DNA of 64,000 nucleotides from Micropterix aruncella (GCA_944548615.1 OX155955.1:777288-841287), one strand, 5' to 3'. Positions 23,530 through 35,343 are shown, numbered from the stretch's first letter. Translations and numbers: made by a program. The notes: generated by a model not told the origin, from the letters alone.

Positions 23530-24052
23530 AATATCAGAAGTGGGATAACACAATCCACAAGTGCATTTTTCGTGATTTTAAACATTATCAGTGGAGAATT
23601 CGAACTATTGCGCAATCGATCGCAAATTGCGTATCATTATTTTTGGGCATAAAAACATTGAAAATGACTGTTTTACAAATTGGAGACAGCGTCTAATACC
23701 TGAGGCAGCTTGTTTTCTGTTGGACAACAGGTGATTTCATATCTAATAAGGCCAGGTACGAGAAAAAGTCCAGTTCTTTCGTCGCGCCGAACGTGAGTAC
23801 AACGTTTTATTTTTACTGGACGGCCTGGGAGTGCTGAAATTCTGTGTATTTTTGAGCTGTCTTGATTGTGAAATAATGATAATAATTTCCGAAATTCGAG
23901 AAAAATAATACGTCATCCGGCGTGACGTCATCAGATGTCAGACAGTAGTGTTGGGCGATTGGGTTAATTAAACGTCAAATAGTGATGTCGCACGATTGAG
24001 CCAATTGTATGTTCATTTGGTAGAGTTGAGCACGTACGCTATTTTCACGAAA

Positions 24053-24687
24053 ATGGACGCGTTCAACAACGATAATACAGAAGGGAGCGATACCTATGAA
24101 CGACGCTCAAAATCTAAACATCGACATTCAAAGGAGCGATCTAAGCGTAGGCGAGAGATCGAAACAGAGGTAGAGCGAATCTTAAATAAAAGATTTCCTG
24201 CATCGGGTGTGGCTCATTTAACCAACGATATGCTTGCTAAATTACCAGCAGTATCAACCGACACTACGAATACTAGCTCACCAACGTTGGCGGCCAATAT
24301 TGTGAACACCGATTTACCGACGGTAGCGGCCAATAATATGGACGTTGACTCACCAGCGGTGGCAACAGATAGTGTGCATCAACACATCGTTTCACCGGCA
24401 ATTGCGACAGATGCTGTACAACAACCGATTGTTAAATATTTCGACATGGTGATGTGATCCCTAGATTCGATCCTGCAAATAGGTCTACCACCATAGAACA
24501 GTGGATTCGCGTTGTGGATGATATAGCTGACCTTTATAACTGGGATGAGAAGACGAAAATTTATCATGCCACAACAAAATTGGTTGGCTATGCTAAGACT
24601 TGGTATGATCAAACAAACGTCGTATAATGTTGATTGGTCGCTTTGGAAGCAGCGTCTTAGAAATGCTTTTCCTCTGGACGTAGTGTA
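24053..24687 (+). pseudogene. gag region of the LTR element, frameshifted
   Basis: Opens MDAFNNDNTEGSDTYERRSK with a basic serine/arginine-rich start and repeats of PAVATD/PTVAAN type, then stops at 24455-24457. The sense continues in another frame (VIPRFDPANRSTTIEQWIRV, VDDIADLYNWDEKTKIYHAT), stops again near 24625, and goes on as NVDWSLWKQRLRNAFP in a third frame before the long pol frame. The W-x-x-x-L-x-x-x-F block is retrotransposon-gag-like. At least two frameshifts are needed to read through. Confidence 0.75.
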
Positions 24688-24693
24688 TTGGAA

Positions 24694-27600
24694 ATGTTGA
24701 AAACAATTGTGAATTATAAAAGAGCAATAAATGAAGATCCTTTGCAATTTTTCAACGAAAAGTTGAACTTGGGTGTAGCATGTCAGTTACAGGATTCAGT
24801 CATCTGCGAAGCGATTATAGGCACTCTTGGAAGCGAGGTGCTGGAAATAGGAGCCGTATCAGCGGGGTGTAAAACAACTGACACTCTCAGGAGCTATTTG
24901 TCATCGCTTCGAGCACTGCCCGAAATAAATCGAGCAATTGCCAGTACTTCATTTACACCTAAAATCAACCGAGGATATGATCGAAGACAGCTACTATGTA
25001 AAATCTGTAATCGACGTGGCCATATGACTAAAGATTGTTTCAAAAATAAAAAGACGATATTAACGCTAGATAAGGATAAGAGTGGAGCACCGCCAGTGGT
25101 GTTTTGTACATTTTGTAAATTCCATGGCCATAATCGGGAGCAATGCTTCAAACTTAAAAGGCAGGATATGAATAAAACACGGAAACCCGTACGATCAATT
25201 TGTATTAACACTGATGGGGACAAATATTATGTGACTGCCAGAATAAATGGTATCCCAGTTACGGGATATGTGGACTTTGGCAGCAGCATTAATATAATGA
25301 GATATAATAAAGTCCTGGAACTCGGTTTGGAAGTAAACGAGAAAAGTGACTGCTTGATTCGTGGCTACGGTGGATCAGTGATCACGCCGTTAGGATATGT
25401 CAAGATATTTTTGGAAGTTGATGAAGCTTCTGCAAATGTTGAAAGTTTAGTAGTTGACGACAAGGAGCAGAAAATGGACATATTAATTGGACAAACTTTT
25501 ACCGAGTTATCCAATATCTATGTCATTAAAACAGCAAATACGTTGAGGATTCTCAATAACACTCCGTGGACAGAAATGCCTCAAGCTGTAGAACTTTCTT
25601 CAAAGACCAAACTATATACTGAAGATAATGTTGAATTACAGCCAGGAATTAATGTGCTTAATGTATGTTTATCTGAACCGTACTCTGGGTCATTAATAAC
25701 ATACGGAGGTCAACATTTGGAGCCACTAAGGGAGAAAGAAGTATTACAGAGCGAAATGAAGGTTGAATTTGGAAAAGCACAAGTCAAAGTGGTAAATCAG
25801 ACTAATCAAGTACTTCGCATAAATCAGAATGAGTGTATTGCGCGATGTGATTATACATTCATTAAGGAAAAAGGAGGTTACAAAGTGGGTGATCAATTAT
25901 CACAAAAAGATCGCCAAGAACTTGACAATTTACTCGATGAATTCAAAGATTGTTTTAAACGAAATAATAAACCATTGGGTCACATCAACGTTGAGTTGAA
26001 GAAATCAAATATGACATTGAGATTGGAGAAGTGTTCATTCTTAACTACTAAGGTTGAATATTTGGGCTATGAAGTGTCAAAAGGAGAGATTCGTCCTTCA
26101 AAGTGTAAGTTACTTGCAGTACAAGAATTTCCTACACCTTCAAATGTTCATCAAGTTCGTCAGTTCCTTGGATTGGCTGGATATTTTCGTAAATTTATAA
26201 AGAATTTCGCCATAATGGTATCTCCATTGACAACATTACTTAAGAAGGATACTGATTGGTCATGGAATGATACACAGCAAAATGCTTTTGAGGCAGCCAA
26301 AAGAGCCCTGACAGAATATCCTGTTTTGGCAATTTATAACTCTACTTTTAAGACTCAACTTCATACTGATGCATCTCAGATTGGATTGGGTGCGATTTTA
26401 CTACAGGAACAAGAAAGCGGTTTATGGAAGCCAGTTGCATATGCCAGTAGACAAACGATGTCAGCAGAAAAACGTTATCACAGCTATGAATTGGAGACAC
26501 TTGCTGTGGTAATGGGTGCTCGCAAATTTAAAATTTACTTGACTGGAATAACCTTCACTGTAGTAACAGATTGTAATGCATTAAGGTTGACATGGACAAA
26601 GAAAGATATGGTGCCGCGTATTGGAAGATGGTGGTTGGAAATGCAAAATTTCGATTTCGATGTGATCTACCGACCTGGACCGTCTATGTCCCATGTTGAT
26701 GCGCTAAGTCGCAATCCGGCACATGTACAACGAATTGACATTAACGACTGGATTGATGTTCTACAATACGAAGATGAAAATGTACGGAATTTAAGAAAAC
26801 AATTAGAGGAAGATTTGAAGAATAAAACTCGGAAAGGTCTTACTAATGATTACAAAATTGTGAACGGAAAATTATGTCGGCTTATCGATGGGAAACCCTT
26901 AATTGTTGTTCCAAAGGATGGACGATGGCGCATATTACAGATACACCACGATGAGAATGGACATAAAGGAGTTGAGAAATGCCTTCATTTAATAAGGCAG
27001 CGTTATTGGTTTGCTAAGGCACATACATTTATCAAGAAATACATAAACGGATGCCCAGAATGTCAATTCGCGAAGAAACCAACAGGAAAGCAACCAGGAT
27101 TTCTGCATCCTATTGAGAAAAAGGCAGTACCTTTTGCCACTGTGCACATAGACCATTTAGGTCCATTTTGTAAGACTAAAACAGGCAAGACTAACCTTCT
27201 CGTGATGATCGATGCTTTCACAAAATTTACTATTATCGAAGCCGTACGTGATACAAGTGCAAAGTATGTTGTTATGGCAATGAATATGCTGATAAAAACA
27301 TTCGGTGTACCGAATAGATTAATATCCGATAGAGGTAAAGCTTTTACAAGCAAAACATTTGAAGAGTTTTGTATTGAAAGAGGAATTAAACACATATTGA
27401 ATGCAGTTGCAAGTCCCAGGGCAAACGGTCAGGTTGAAAGAACCAATAGAGCAATTTTGGATTCTTTGGTAGCCTATTGTATTGATGAGCAAGCAAATTG
27501 GGAACATTATATCTGTAAAGTACAAATGGGCATTAATTCCACAGTAAATAAAACGACAGGTAAAACGCCATATGAATTATTATTCGGCTTCAATCCTAAT

Positions 27601-27954
27601 TTAACTGCTCATATTGAACATGAAACACCAGTTGTGGATATTGAAGTGGTAAGAGAAGAAGCAGATAAAGTCTCTAAAATCAACGCCTTGAATATGAAGA
27701 CGCGTTTTGATAAGAAACGTCGAGCAGCTCAAAACTTTAAAGTTGGTGATTTGGTACTGGTAGAGAGAAAAGTTATAAAGAAAGGATTGACGAGTGGAAA
27801 ATTAGTTCCAAGATTTGCTGGACCTTGTTTAATTACAGAAGTGTTCCCGAATGACCGTTACCTGGTTGAGAGTATTCCTTCATCTAGGAATAATTACAAG
27901 AATATCATCGCAAACGATCGTTTGAAGCGATGGAATGGGCAAAATATGATTTAA
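24694..27954 (+). CDS. gag C-terminus/pol ORF of the LTR element, RT core deleted
   Basis: One open frame of about 1086 residues from the first ATG. Order (rough positions): gag end; two zinc knuckles, CKICNRRGHMTKDC (about 105-118) and a CTFCKFHGHNREQC block (about 145-158); aspartic protease GYVDFGSSINIM (about 193) where the usual T/S after the catalytic D is F; a junction near residue 435-445 where sequence passes from the pre-RT linker (LDEFKDCFKRNNKP) to the end of RT (TLRLEKCSFL), so most of the RT domain with its catalytic YxDD is absent in frame; RNase H (LHTDASQIGLGAILL, YELETLAVV, TDCNALRL); integrase with HHCC zinc motif (about 750-790), catalytic D (HIDHLGPF), D (SDRGKAF) and E (GQVERTNR); GPY/F-like end. 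Integrase looks intact; the element cannot copy itself. Confidence 0.85.
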   Translation: MLKTIVNYKRAINEDPLQFFNEKLNLGVACQLQDSVICEAIIGTLGSEVLEIGAVSAGCKTTDTLRSYLSSLRALPEINRAIASTSFTPKINRGYDRRQLLCKICNRRGHMTKDCFKNKKTILTLDKDKSGAPPVVFCTFCKFHGHNREQCFKLKRQDMNKTRKPVRSICINTDGDKYYVTARINGIPVTGYVDFGSSINIMRYNKVLELGLEVNEKSDCLIRGYGGSVITPLGYVKIFLEVDEASANVESLVVDDKEQKMDILIGQTFTELSNIYVIKTANTLRILNNTPWTEMPQAVELSSKTKLYTEDNVELQPGINVLNVCLSEPYSGSLITYGGQHLEPLREKEVLQSEMKVEFGKAQVKVVNQTNQVLRINQNECIARCDYTFIKEKGGYKVGDQLSQKDRQELDNLLDEFKDCFKRNNKPLGHINVELKKSNMTLRLEKCSFLTTKVEYLGYEVSKGEIRPSKCKLLAVQEFPTPSNVHQVRQFLGLAGYFRKFIKNFAIMVSPLTTLLKKDTDWSWNDTQQNAFEAAKRALTEYPVLAIYNSTFKTQLHTDASQIGLGAILLQEQESGLWKPVAYASRQTMSAEKRYHSYELETLAVVMGARKFKIYLTGITFTVVTDCNALRLTWTKKDMVPRIGRWWLEMQNFDFDVIYRPGPSMSHVDALSRNPAHVQRIDINDWIDVLQYEDENVRNLRKQLEEDLKNKTRKGLTNDYKIVNGKLCRLIDGKPLIVVPKDGRWRILQIHHDENGHKGVEKCLHLIRQRYWFAKAHTFIKKYINGCPECQFAKKPTGKQPGFLHPIEKKAVPFATVHIDHLGPFCKTKTGKTNLLVMIDAFTKFTIIEAVRDTSAKYVVMAMNMLIKTFGVPNRLISDRGKAFTSKTFEEFCIERGIKHILNAVASPRANGQVERTNRAILDSLVAYCIDEQANWEHYICKVQMGINSTVNKTTGKTPYELLFGFNPNLTAHIEHETPVVDIEVVREEADKVSKINALNMKTRFDKKRRAAQNFKVGDLVLVERKVIKKGLTSGKLVPRFAGPCLITEVFPNDRYLVESIPSSRNNYKNIIANDRLKRWNGQNMI

Positions 27955-28194
27955 AAAAAAAAATATATATAATAAATAACCAGACATACTGCTGCACTAG
28001 TTGCAGAAATATAATGAAACTTTGATATTATGATTGATATTATATTCAAAATTTTATTTGCCCATGATATATGTTCGTTTGAATAAATAAGTCTGGTTAA
28101 GAATTTATTTTGGTGCTGGACAGTTAAAAACTGCAGCCATTAATATGTGAAACAAAGCCTTACAAAGGTTTGATATACTTTTCTATTTATAAAG
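27955..28194 (+). other. Start of LTR element 3' non-coding region
   Basis: AT-rich region after the pol stop, no ORF recognised. Confidence 0.5.
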
Positions 28195-28835
28195 TGCCTG
28201 GAGCTATTAATACGCCTTGAGGTATTTCCATTGGAAGTGGTTCATGCTATTAATAAGCTCTTGAGTCCTTTTGTAGGAAGCGGCCGATGCTATTAATACG
28301 CATCAGGATCCTTCCGAGGTATTTCCTAAATGGAATGTAAACCCTTCTGGTGATTCCCACGTGGAACGTAAATCCATCTGTAAGCGTTTGTTTATATTAT
28401 GAAGTAGCTGGGGCTATTAATACGTCCCAGGGTCCTTCGGTAGGAAGCAGCTGATGCTATTAATACGCATCAGGGTCCTTCCGAGGTTTTTCCGGCATGG
28501 AATGTAAACCCTTCTTGCTAGCATTTGTTATGAAGTAGCCGAGGCTATTAATACGCCTTGGGATCCTTCCGTAGGAAGTAGCTGATGCTATTAATACGCA
28601 TCAGGGTCCTTCCGAGGTCGTTCCTACAGGGAATGTAAATCCTTCAAAAGCACTCGTTATGAAGAAGCCAGGGCAACCTATTAAAACTGCCTTGGGATCC
28701 TTCCGAATGAAGTGACTAATGCTATTAATACGCATAAGTAACCTTCTGAAGTGTATGCGCTTATTTATCGGAGAGATATCTACCGAGTTTTAAATCATGA
28801 TCATGAAAATAAACAAAGGCTATTATTACGCCTCA
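28195..28835 (+). repeat. Array of about ten stem-loops with conserved TATTAATAC loop
   Basis: Loops (TATTAATAC or close variant) lie at 28205, 28248, 28291, 28415, 28458, 28546, 28589, about 28678, 28723 and 28821. They are mostly grouped in pairs 43 bp apart and the pairs repeat every about 131 bp. Flanking stems differ but stay complementary: TGATGC/GCATCA, AGGC/GCCT, GGGGC/GTCCC (one G-U), ATGC/GCAT. Between hairpins are shared blocks such as aggatccttccg, ggaatgtaaacccttct and ttatgaagtagc. Confidence 0.85.
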
Positions 28836-29671
28836 GAGTGCCTTTGAGTTTTGAATAACAAAACAAAAATCAGCTGATAATATTATAATGTGCACTTGGA
28901 GTTCTTTGGAAATAGGGAATGCATTCCATCTAAATTTATTGTTGAATTCTGATTATGTTCCTCTAAAGTTGCGATTTTAGGGTGTGTTCCATCGAAAATT
29001 ATTGTTGGATTGAGATTGTATTCATCTGAAATTGCTATTGAGTTGAGATTGTGTTTTATCAAAAGTGAAGACGATTGTTTGAAAATTTTGATGATCTGAA
29101 AATGAAGTTTGATGGTTGGATATGGTTTGAAGTTTGATGATTTAAGAATTTGATGATATGAATGTTGGTTTGAAGTTATTGTTAAGTTGGTATTGTGTTA
29201 ATCTGAAATCGTTGTTAGATAAGGTTGTATTCCATCTGAAGTAATTTTAAAAAAAAAAAAAAAAAAAAATTGAGATTTTTGTTACTCTGGTTGATGTTGA
29301 TTTGATGAGGCTTATTTGACTTGATACGTCAAAGTCCATCAATCAACGAGGATGGAATTTTATTCTGTTGAAGTTAAAAATACTTCACATGACTTCGTCA
29401 TAACTTACTAAATGTGAAAAATATTAAACTTAACAATTAAATATTAATATTTTTGTGTCGCGGTGTTTTGAGAGTAAAACTTGCACCGTGGCGCTGTTTC
29501 CTTTGTTTACAGAACATGGCCGAACGGAGAGTTCACCAATCACTCACTATTTACAGCTGCAAACAAGCATTTCTGAACAATTCATTTGCATGGTCAAATG
29601 CAAGACTACCGAGTGCTACACACATGAACCAGCAGTCGTCTCGGGGCGAGCCGATTTTCAGGATGGCCGAC
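28836..29671 (+). other. LTR element region before the 3' LTR
   Basis: Low-complexity series of tgatggttggat/ttgaagtttgatgat-like repeats (29040-29230), an A20-type run near 29250, then a GC-richer stretch (29450-29671) containing short ORFs of 74 and 95 codons that I do not recognise. A purine-rich tract of the usual kind is not obvious directly before the LTR. Confidence 0.5.
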
Positions 29672-30724
<1,053 letters not shown>

Positions 30725-30740
30725 ATATATATACATATAT

Positions 30741-31404
30741 GGGAGCTAATGGGCCCTTGCTGAGTTGGCCACGAAGACCCATTCTGTTTCCGGGTCGGTC
30801 ACACTCACGGGTCAACACCCATCCGATGGCCTCCACGCATGGGGTGCGAGCCTGGGTAGGACACTGGGCCAACCAGTCTCCCCTGGGAATCAATCCTCTG
30901 GCGCTCCTGGACGGTCTGCGCACCGAGCGGCGCAAGCCAATCGATTGTGCTCTCCGACTAACAATCGGGGGAGTCTAGGAACTGTATTGTTTCCTATAGA
31001 GCGGGGGTAGTTGTCTACCTTACGGCGACTGCTCTTGAAATGACCATTGGCCATCCGATCCCGGTTCAGAGTCGGGCAAAGGACGCCTTGGTCCGCGATA
31101 GATTCGGTATACTCCGTTTCACCGCTTCGTAAAGGAGAGGACCGCGCAAGCGACCTCGAACTCGGAACCAATCGAGAGACCGGAGAAATCTGGTCACAAT
31201 TGGTAGTTAGGGCGCGAGTGCCGCCCGCCAGGTTAACATACCTGGCTACTCGCGGTAAGGCGTTGGTCTCTAACGGGTTGTGGCGTAGCTAGACGTCGGA
31301 TTTGTTATGTCCAAAGTCTTCTACGCTCACTGCACGGTCGATAGAACGATGAATCGTTAAAACGTCCTGCGGTGACGGGTTCGCCCGTTGTGGTTGACAT
31401 CTCA
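30741..31404 (+). mobile_element. Retroposon family R, full-length copy b with perfect 16-bp target duplication
   Basis: Flanked by identical 16-bp sequences, atatatatacatatat at 30725-30740 and 31405-31420. Element begins gggagctaatgggccct and ends gttgacatctca. The terminal hairpin is acggg-ttcg-cccgt (31375-31388). No poly(A) or microsatellite tail at the 3' end. Long target duplications indicate target-primed reverse transcription by a LINE-type machinery. Confidence 0.88.
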
Positions 31405-31802
31405 ATATATATACATATATATTCGGAATATACTCAATCAGACCTTTGATTTGATACTATATATTTATATATACACGATATATTTATCTTAACACATTGA
31501 CATTTGAACCGTACACAATTATTCATTATTCAAAACATATGTCACTCGGAATAACATACCCATTCTAACCATATCATACACATCTAAATCGGTTCAGGCG
31601 TTTACAAATTATGATGGAATCAGAAACGGAAAACATATATACATACATGAACCCTAAATACATTACACTCCTTTTTGTTGAGCTGTCGTGTAAAATCATC
31701 AGTTTCTGCAATTGATTTCTATTTTTTTAAGTCACAATGAATCACATTTTAATTTTTAACTTACGTAAATTATTTATAGCACTACTTATAATTAAATTTC
31801 AT

Positions 31803-32042
31803 TTAATGATTTCCAATTTTCTTTTTGATAAAAGCCTTTTCTTCGTCGTATTTGACGACTATTATTTCTGTTTTTTTCGGTAATTTAAAGAACTTCTGAT
31901 CTTTACCAAAAACTCTCGCCTCCTGGAGAGTTTCCGGTAATTTTGCGTGCAACGTCTCGGGCAAGAATATTTGAGCAACAGCAGCAATAAAAGTTAGCGT
32001 CATCATAAGCATGTAAGGATATCTTGCGTCGTACGCCGTACC
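31803..32042 (-). CDS. Gene B exon 8 (TM12, C-terminus, stop)
   Basis: 240 nt, phase 0 after acceptor aattttacag. Encodes GTAYDARYPYMLMMTLTFIA, VAQIFLPETLHAKLPETLQEA and a lysine-rich tail ending KKKIGNH before the stop. No canonical AATAAA was found immediately downstream. Confidence 0.9.
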   Translation of the reverse strand, partial: GTAYDARYPYMLMMTLTFIAAVAQIFLPETLHAKLPETLQEARVFGKDQKFFKLPKKTEIIVVKYDEEKAFIKKKIGNH

Positions 32043-32093
32043 CTGTAAAATTATTCATATTAGACATGAAATTGTCTTAATATGGAAACATAT

Positions 32094-33343
32094 AGGGTTT
32101 TCGAATAAGGGCGGGTGGATGTTGACAGTCTGTGGCTATCATGTTCAAGTTATCACTGGCAAATCACACGATTGAGTAGCACGTTAAAACTTTGATATCG
32201 AAGTGAGTGTTCTTTAGTGCATGTTAAAAGAATCTTTCTTTTGCAAAAGTGAGCACTTCTCAGTATGTACGACTAGGACCTCATGCAAAGAATATTTCAG
32301 CAAGGCAAGGGTAATGACTATGTATTCGGCGTTCATATACCAGTGTTTAATGTATGCTAGACAGCACCTAGCAGAAACACCAATTAATGCAGAGATTCAC
32401 TCGCATCATACCCGCGGTAGCTCCCTTTTATGCGTACCCCGAATACGACTAGCAAAAGTACAGAAAAGCTACTTGTACCTTGGCGTTAAATTCTATATTC
32501 TAATCCCTACAAAATTTAAACAGCTGGAGGACATAAAATTAAAAAAAAACATCAAGGAGATGCTTATAGGCCACCCTTTCTAAAATCTGGCCAAATTTGA
32601 GGGCCATGATTGTTCAAATATTGTGCCCATTTAAATTACTTAAAAAAGTAGAGCCTTATTGTCTGATTATTTTATATGGTCTGATATCTGTACTTTTAAC
32701 GTAGATTTAATTTGATTATTTAACATTTTACTGACAATTTGAATATTACGATGAATAATTTTACTACGTATCTTTTCGAATTACTAACTCCTTCAAATAT
32801 TAGGCTTCTATGTTGATTATCTATATTTATAGTTTGACAATCTAGTAGTTAATTCTTGACTATCTATGTATGTTCAGTAAAGAGTAGTAACGAAACTTAC
32901 TACCTAACCCAATTATTTTGACACGTCCAAGAGCGGTCTTTAGCCGTCAATTGGACACGATGAAAATGTAATGTAATGTATCTATCGCGGAGGTTGTAAA
33001 TTGGCCAACAATATCGTGCGATTTGACCCCGATAGACCTTCTTTGTGGAGTTTTCTGAAGTCACATGTCTATGTTAATAAGCCGCAATCGCCCAATGCCC
33101 TCAAAGTCACAAAACCCAGGCCATCGCTCAAATCCAGCCGTATTTTTGCGGCAGTCATTAAAAATTGGACCTCTCGGATCCGTGCCATCGTGCGAAGCCG
33201 CGGCGGACATTTGATTGATGTCATATTTCATACATAATGTCATATATGGGTCTTTCAAACAAAAAAATAAGTTAATTAATACCTCACATAGAGCTTGTTT
33301 TATTTCACAGAGTGTCAGCATCGACCTTCAATTATTAAAAAAC
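32094..33343 (+). mobile_element. Tc1/mariner-type element relic interrupted by a LINE fragment
   Basis: Ends agggttttcgaataagggcgg (left) and ttaaaaaaccctta (right) form imperfect terminal inverted repeats like those of the copy at 63013-63560. The right third encodes the transposase C-terminus: VRFDPDRPSLWSFLKSHVYV then NKPQ, and VIKNWTSRIRAIVRSRGGHL followed by IDVIFHT. WTSRIRA-x-x-RSRGGHL-x-DVIFHT is a family-specific ending. The middle (about 32215-32985) is unrelated LINE sequence. Lies in gene B intron 7. Confidence 0.75.
32215..32985 (+). mobile_element. LINE ORF2 C-terminal fragment nested in the mariner
   Basis: Plus frame 32221-32583: CTTAFIYQCL-type start is degraded, then HSHHTRGSSLLCVPRIRLAK, VQKSYLYLGVKFYILIPTKF and KKNIKEMLIGHPF. 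The pattern H-x-TR-x-x-x-L-x-x-P-x-x-RL-x-x-x-x-S-x-x-Y is the LINE C-terminus. A 3' UTR ends in gtaatgtaatgta repeats before mariner sequence resumes. Confidence 0.7.
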
Positions 33344-33363
33344 CCTTAAAAAATACTTCTTAC

Positions 33364-33551
33364 CAGATAAATGATATAAGGAACAATGATTCCAAACAAC
33401 CCAGAGATGACGATTCCTAGAGACATACCTGTTTGCCTTAAACATGTCGGATATATCTCCATTGTTTGTAATGTTTGTGTGTAATACGTTACGGATAGGC
33501 AAAATTTGGCAAGAAGGATGAAACAGTTTGTGATGATAGCAGCGTTTTTAT
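33364..33551 (-). CDS. Gene B exon 7 (TM10-TM11)
   Basis: 188 nt encoding KNAAIITNCFILLAKFCLSV, TYYTQTLQTMEIYPTCLRQTG and a TM11 segment ending VPYIIYL. Acceptor catttttag, donor gtaaga. Flanked by the mariner relic on one side and the candidate solo LTR on the other. Confidence 0.9.
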
Positions 33552-33620
33552 CTAAAAATGTAAAAGTATCATTTCGTTACCTTCGATTCCATAAAAATAT
33601 AAAAGTATCATTTCGTTACC

Positions 33621-34224
33621 TGTGAGGGACCACCCCTCACAAGACTCCAAATTAAGGTTAATAAGGTTTGAATATTGCCAGTTACAACGCTTGCCGAAGT
33701 AACGAGTGCCCGGATTACTTTATCGAGACGCGAGGGTTGCGCGACGGAGGTTATGCGGAAATAGTGGATGAGGATTGTGCGTGTGCTCCTACTACCTCGT
33801 ACTGGGCACAGCTCGAGTCTGTGGGATTACAGACTGATGCTTCGAGACTCAGGGAGAATGAGGAAAGGAAACCAAGGAGCCGGATTCGTTGACCTAACTC
33901 GTGAGAGAGAGTGCCGAATGCCGTCGCAACCTTGGGGGAAGGTGATCACTCGGGGAATGATATGTGACCGAGAAGCCAGGACACCGAAGTGTGCTGTCGC
34001 TATCTGGAGACATGACCACTCGAGGAATGATAATTTGGTTGCTTTTTCGCCGGTTTATATAGGCCGTGAAATGATGCAATCCAAAATATTCCGAGTAAAA
34101 GTATTATTTCATCGTGCTGATTCATAGCTGCACGAGTCAAGATAATAGCTGAATTGTGTCTGTGGATTTCACTGGAAATCGACGCATTTGTTGATCGCAT
34201 GTAATGGACTTAAGGTCCGTTACA
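33621..34224 (+). mobile_element. Candidate solo LTR
   Basis: 604-bp block beginning TGTGAGGGACC and ending GGTCCGTTACA; the two ends are imperfect inverted repeats with TG...CA termini. Contains a TATA-like ttatatagg (about 34055) and higher GC than the surrounding intron. No clear target duplication (ttacc left, gatcc right), so classification is uncertain. Confidence 0.45.
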
Positions 34225-35105
34225 GATCCATAAAAGTCGTATAAATATACATAACCGAAATATTGGCTCGTATTATATATCCAGTTTTGCTATGTTAATG
34301 GGTCCTTAAATATCTACTGTAAACTTTCAAGGACAGGATCAAGGAATTTGGGGTATCTTTAATCTGTAAACATTTATTCATATTTCGAAAAACTAGTAGT
34401 CTGTTAGAGCAAGTTTTGGTCAGTCTGGTGGGTGACGAAGAGTCACGAGTCGCAGATCCTGTAATATTGCGTCTCTTTGCTTACGACAAGATCACAAGAA
34501 GTTGTAATTTATAAAACCGACTCTGGGCGCCATATTCCAAAATAATGCGAATTTCCAACTTTTCGATGTTGGCAAACAGGGAAATATTTGAGGAATAATA
34601 AACTACAGACAGACAAACAAATAATTAACTTGTCTGTTTTAGCAACTTCTGATGATTCTGGTGGGTGACGAGGAGTCTCCAGTCGCAAGTTCTGCATGAT
34701 TGCGACTCTTGGCTTACGACAACTTTTTGGTTGTGCATTGTTTTACAGGATAAGTGGAAAAGAACTAGTGACCAGGATCGGTTGTTTAATCACTATCTTC
34801 TCCAGATTATTTGCAGGTCTTCACATTACACATTTGGGTTGTGCCAGACCACAAGAAGTTGTAATTTATTAAACGACCTAGGCCGTCATATTCCAAAATA
34901 ATGAGAGTAATGAAACTTTCTAATGATGGCAAACAGGGAAATATTTGAGGAATAATGAAATACAGACAGCCAAATGAATAAATAATTTTGGAATTGAATA
35001 ACATGTCTTAGAATAAAAAATATTTGGATTTGGAATTCCAACTCAAACTTCGGAGCATCGAGCATCGATAAAAAGCGGAAATTACTTAAGTGAGGACCTC
35101 GTAAA
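34225..35105. other. Gene B intron 6, duplicated segment
   Basis: Contains a roughly 200-bp direct duplication: the block ggtgggtgacgaagagtcacgagtcgca...gaccacaagaagttgtaattta (about 34425-34620) recurs at 34660-34960 with substitutions and an insertion; both copies end in ggcaaacagggaaatatttgaggaataat. No gene recognised. Confidence 0.55.
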
Positions 35106-35128
35106 TTATCTAGTAGTAAAATATAAAC

Positions 35129-35343
35129 CTTTAATCGTGATCAACACTGGTATGAACATAGCAGTTGCAAATACATAGGCAGACGATCCAGTGAACCTTC
35201 TTCCAATCTTGTCACAGAGATATTTCCCTAAAATATATCCTGGCAGTTCTATTACCGTCTGCCATAGGAATTGAAGGAAGGGATTTCCTCCCAGATTAGT
35301 TGTGTTCAAAAGAAAGATACCGTAGCACATTGTAAAGACGATT
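35129..35343 (-). CDS. Gene B exon 6 (TM7-TM9)
   Basis: 215 nt encoding [40 protein letters not shown] and FIPVLITIKG. Acceptor ttaatttcag, donor gtttat. About 38 nt from inside this exon recur at 36657-36694 in the upstream intron. Confidence 0.9.

Noticed and set aside
28195..28835. CRISPR-like array
   Set aside because: Repeats are imperfect, stems vary, spacers are themselves repeated, and the context is a eukaryotic retrotransposon.
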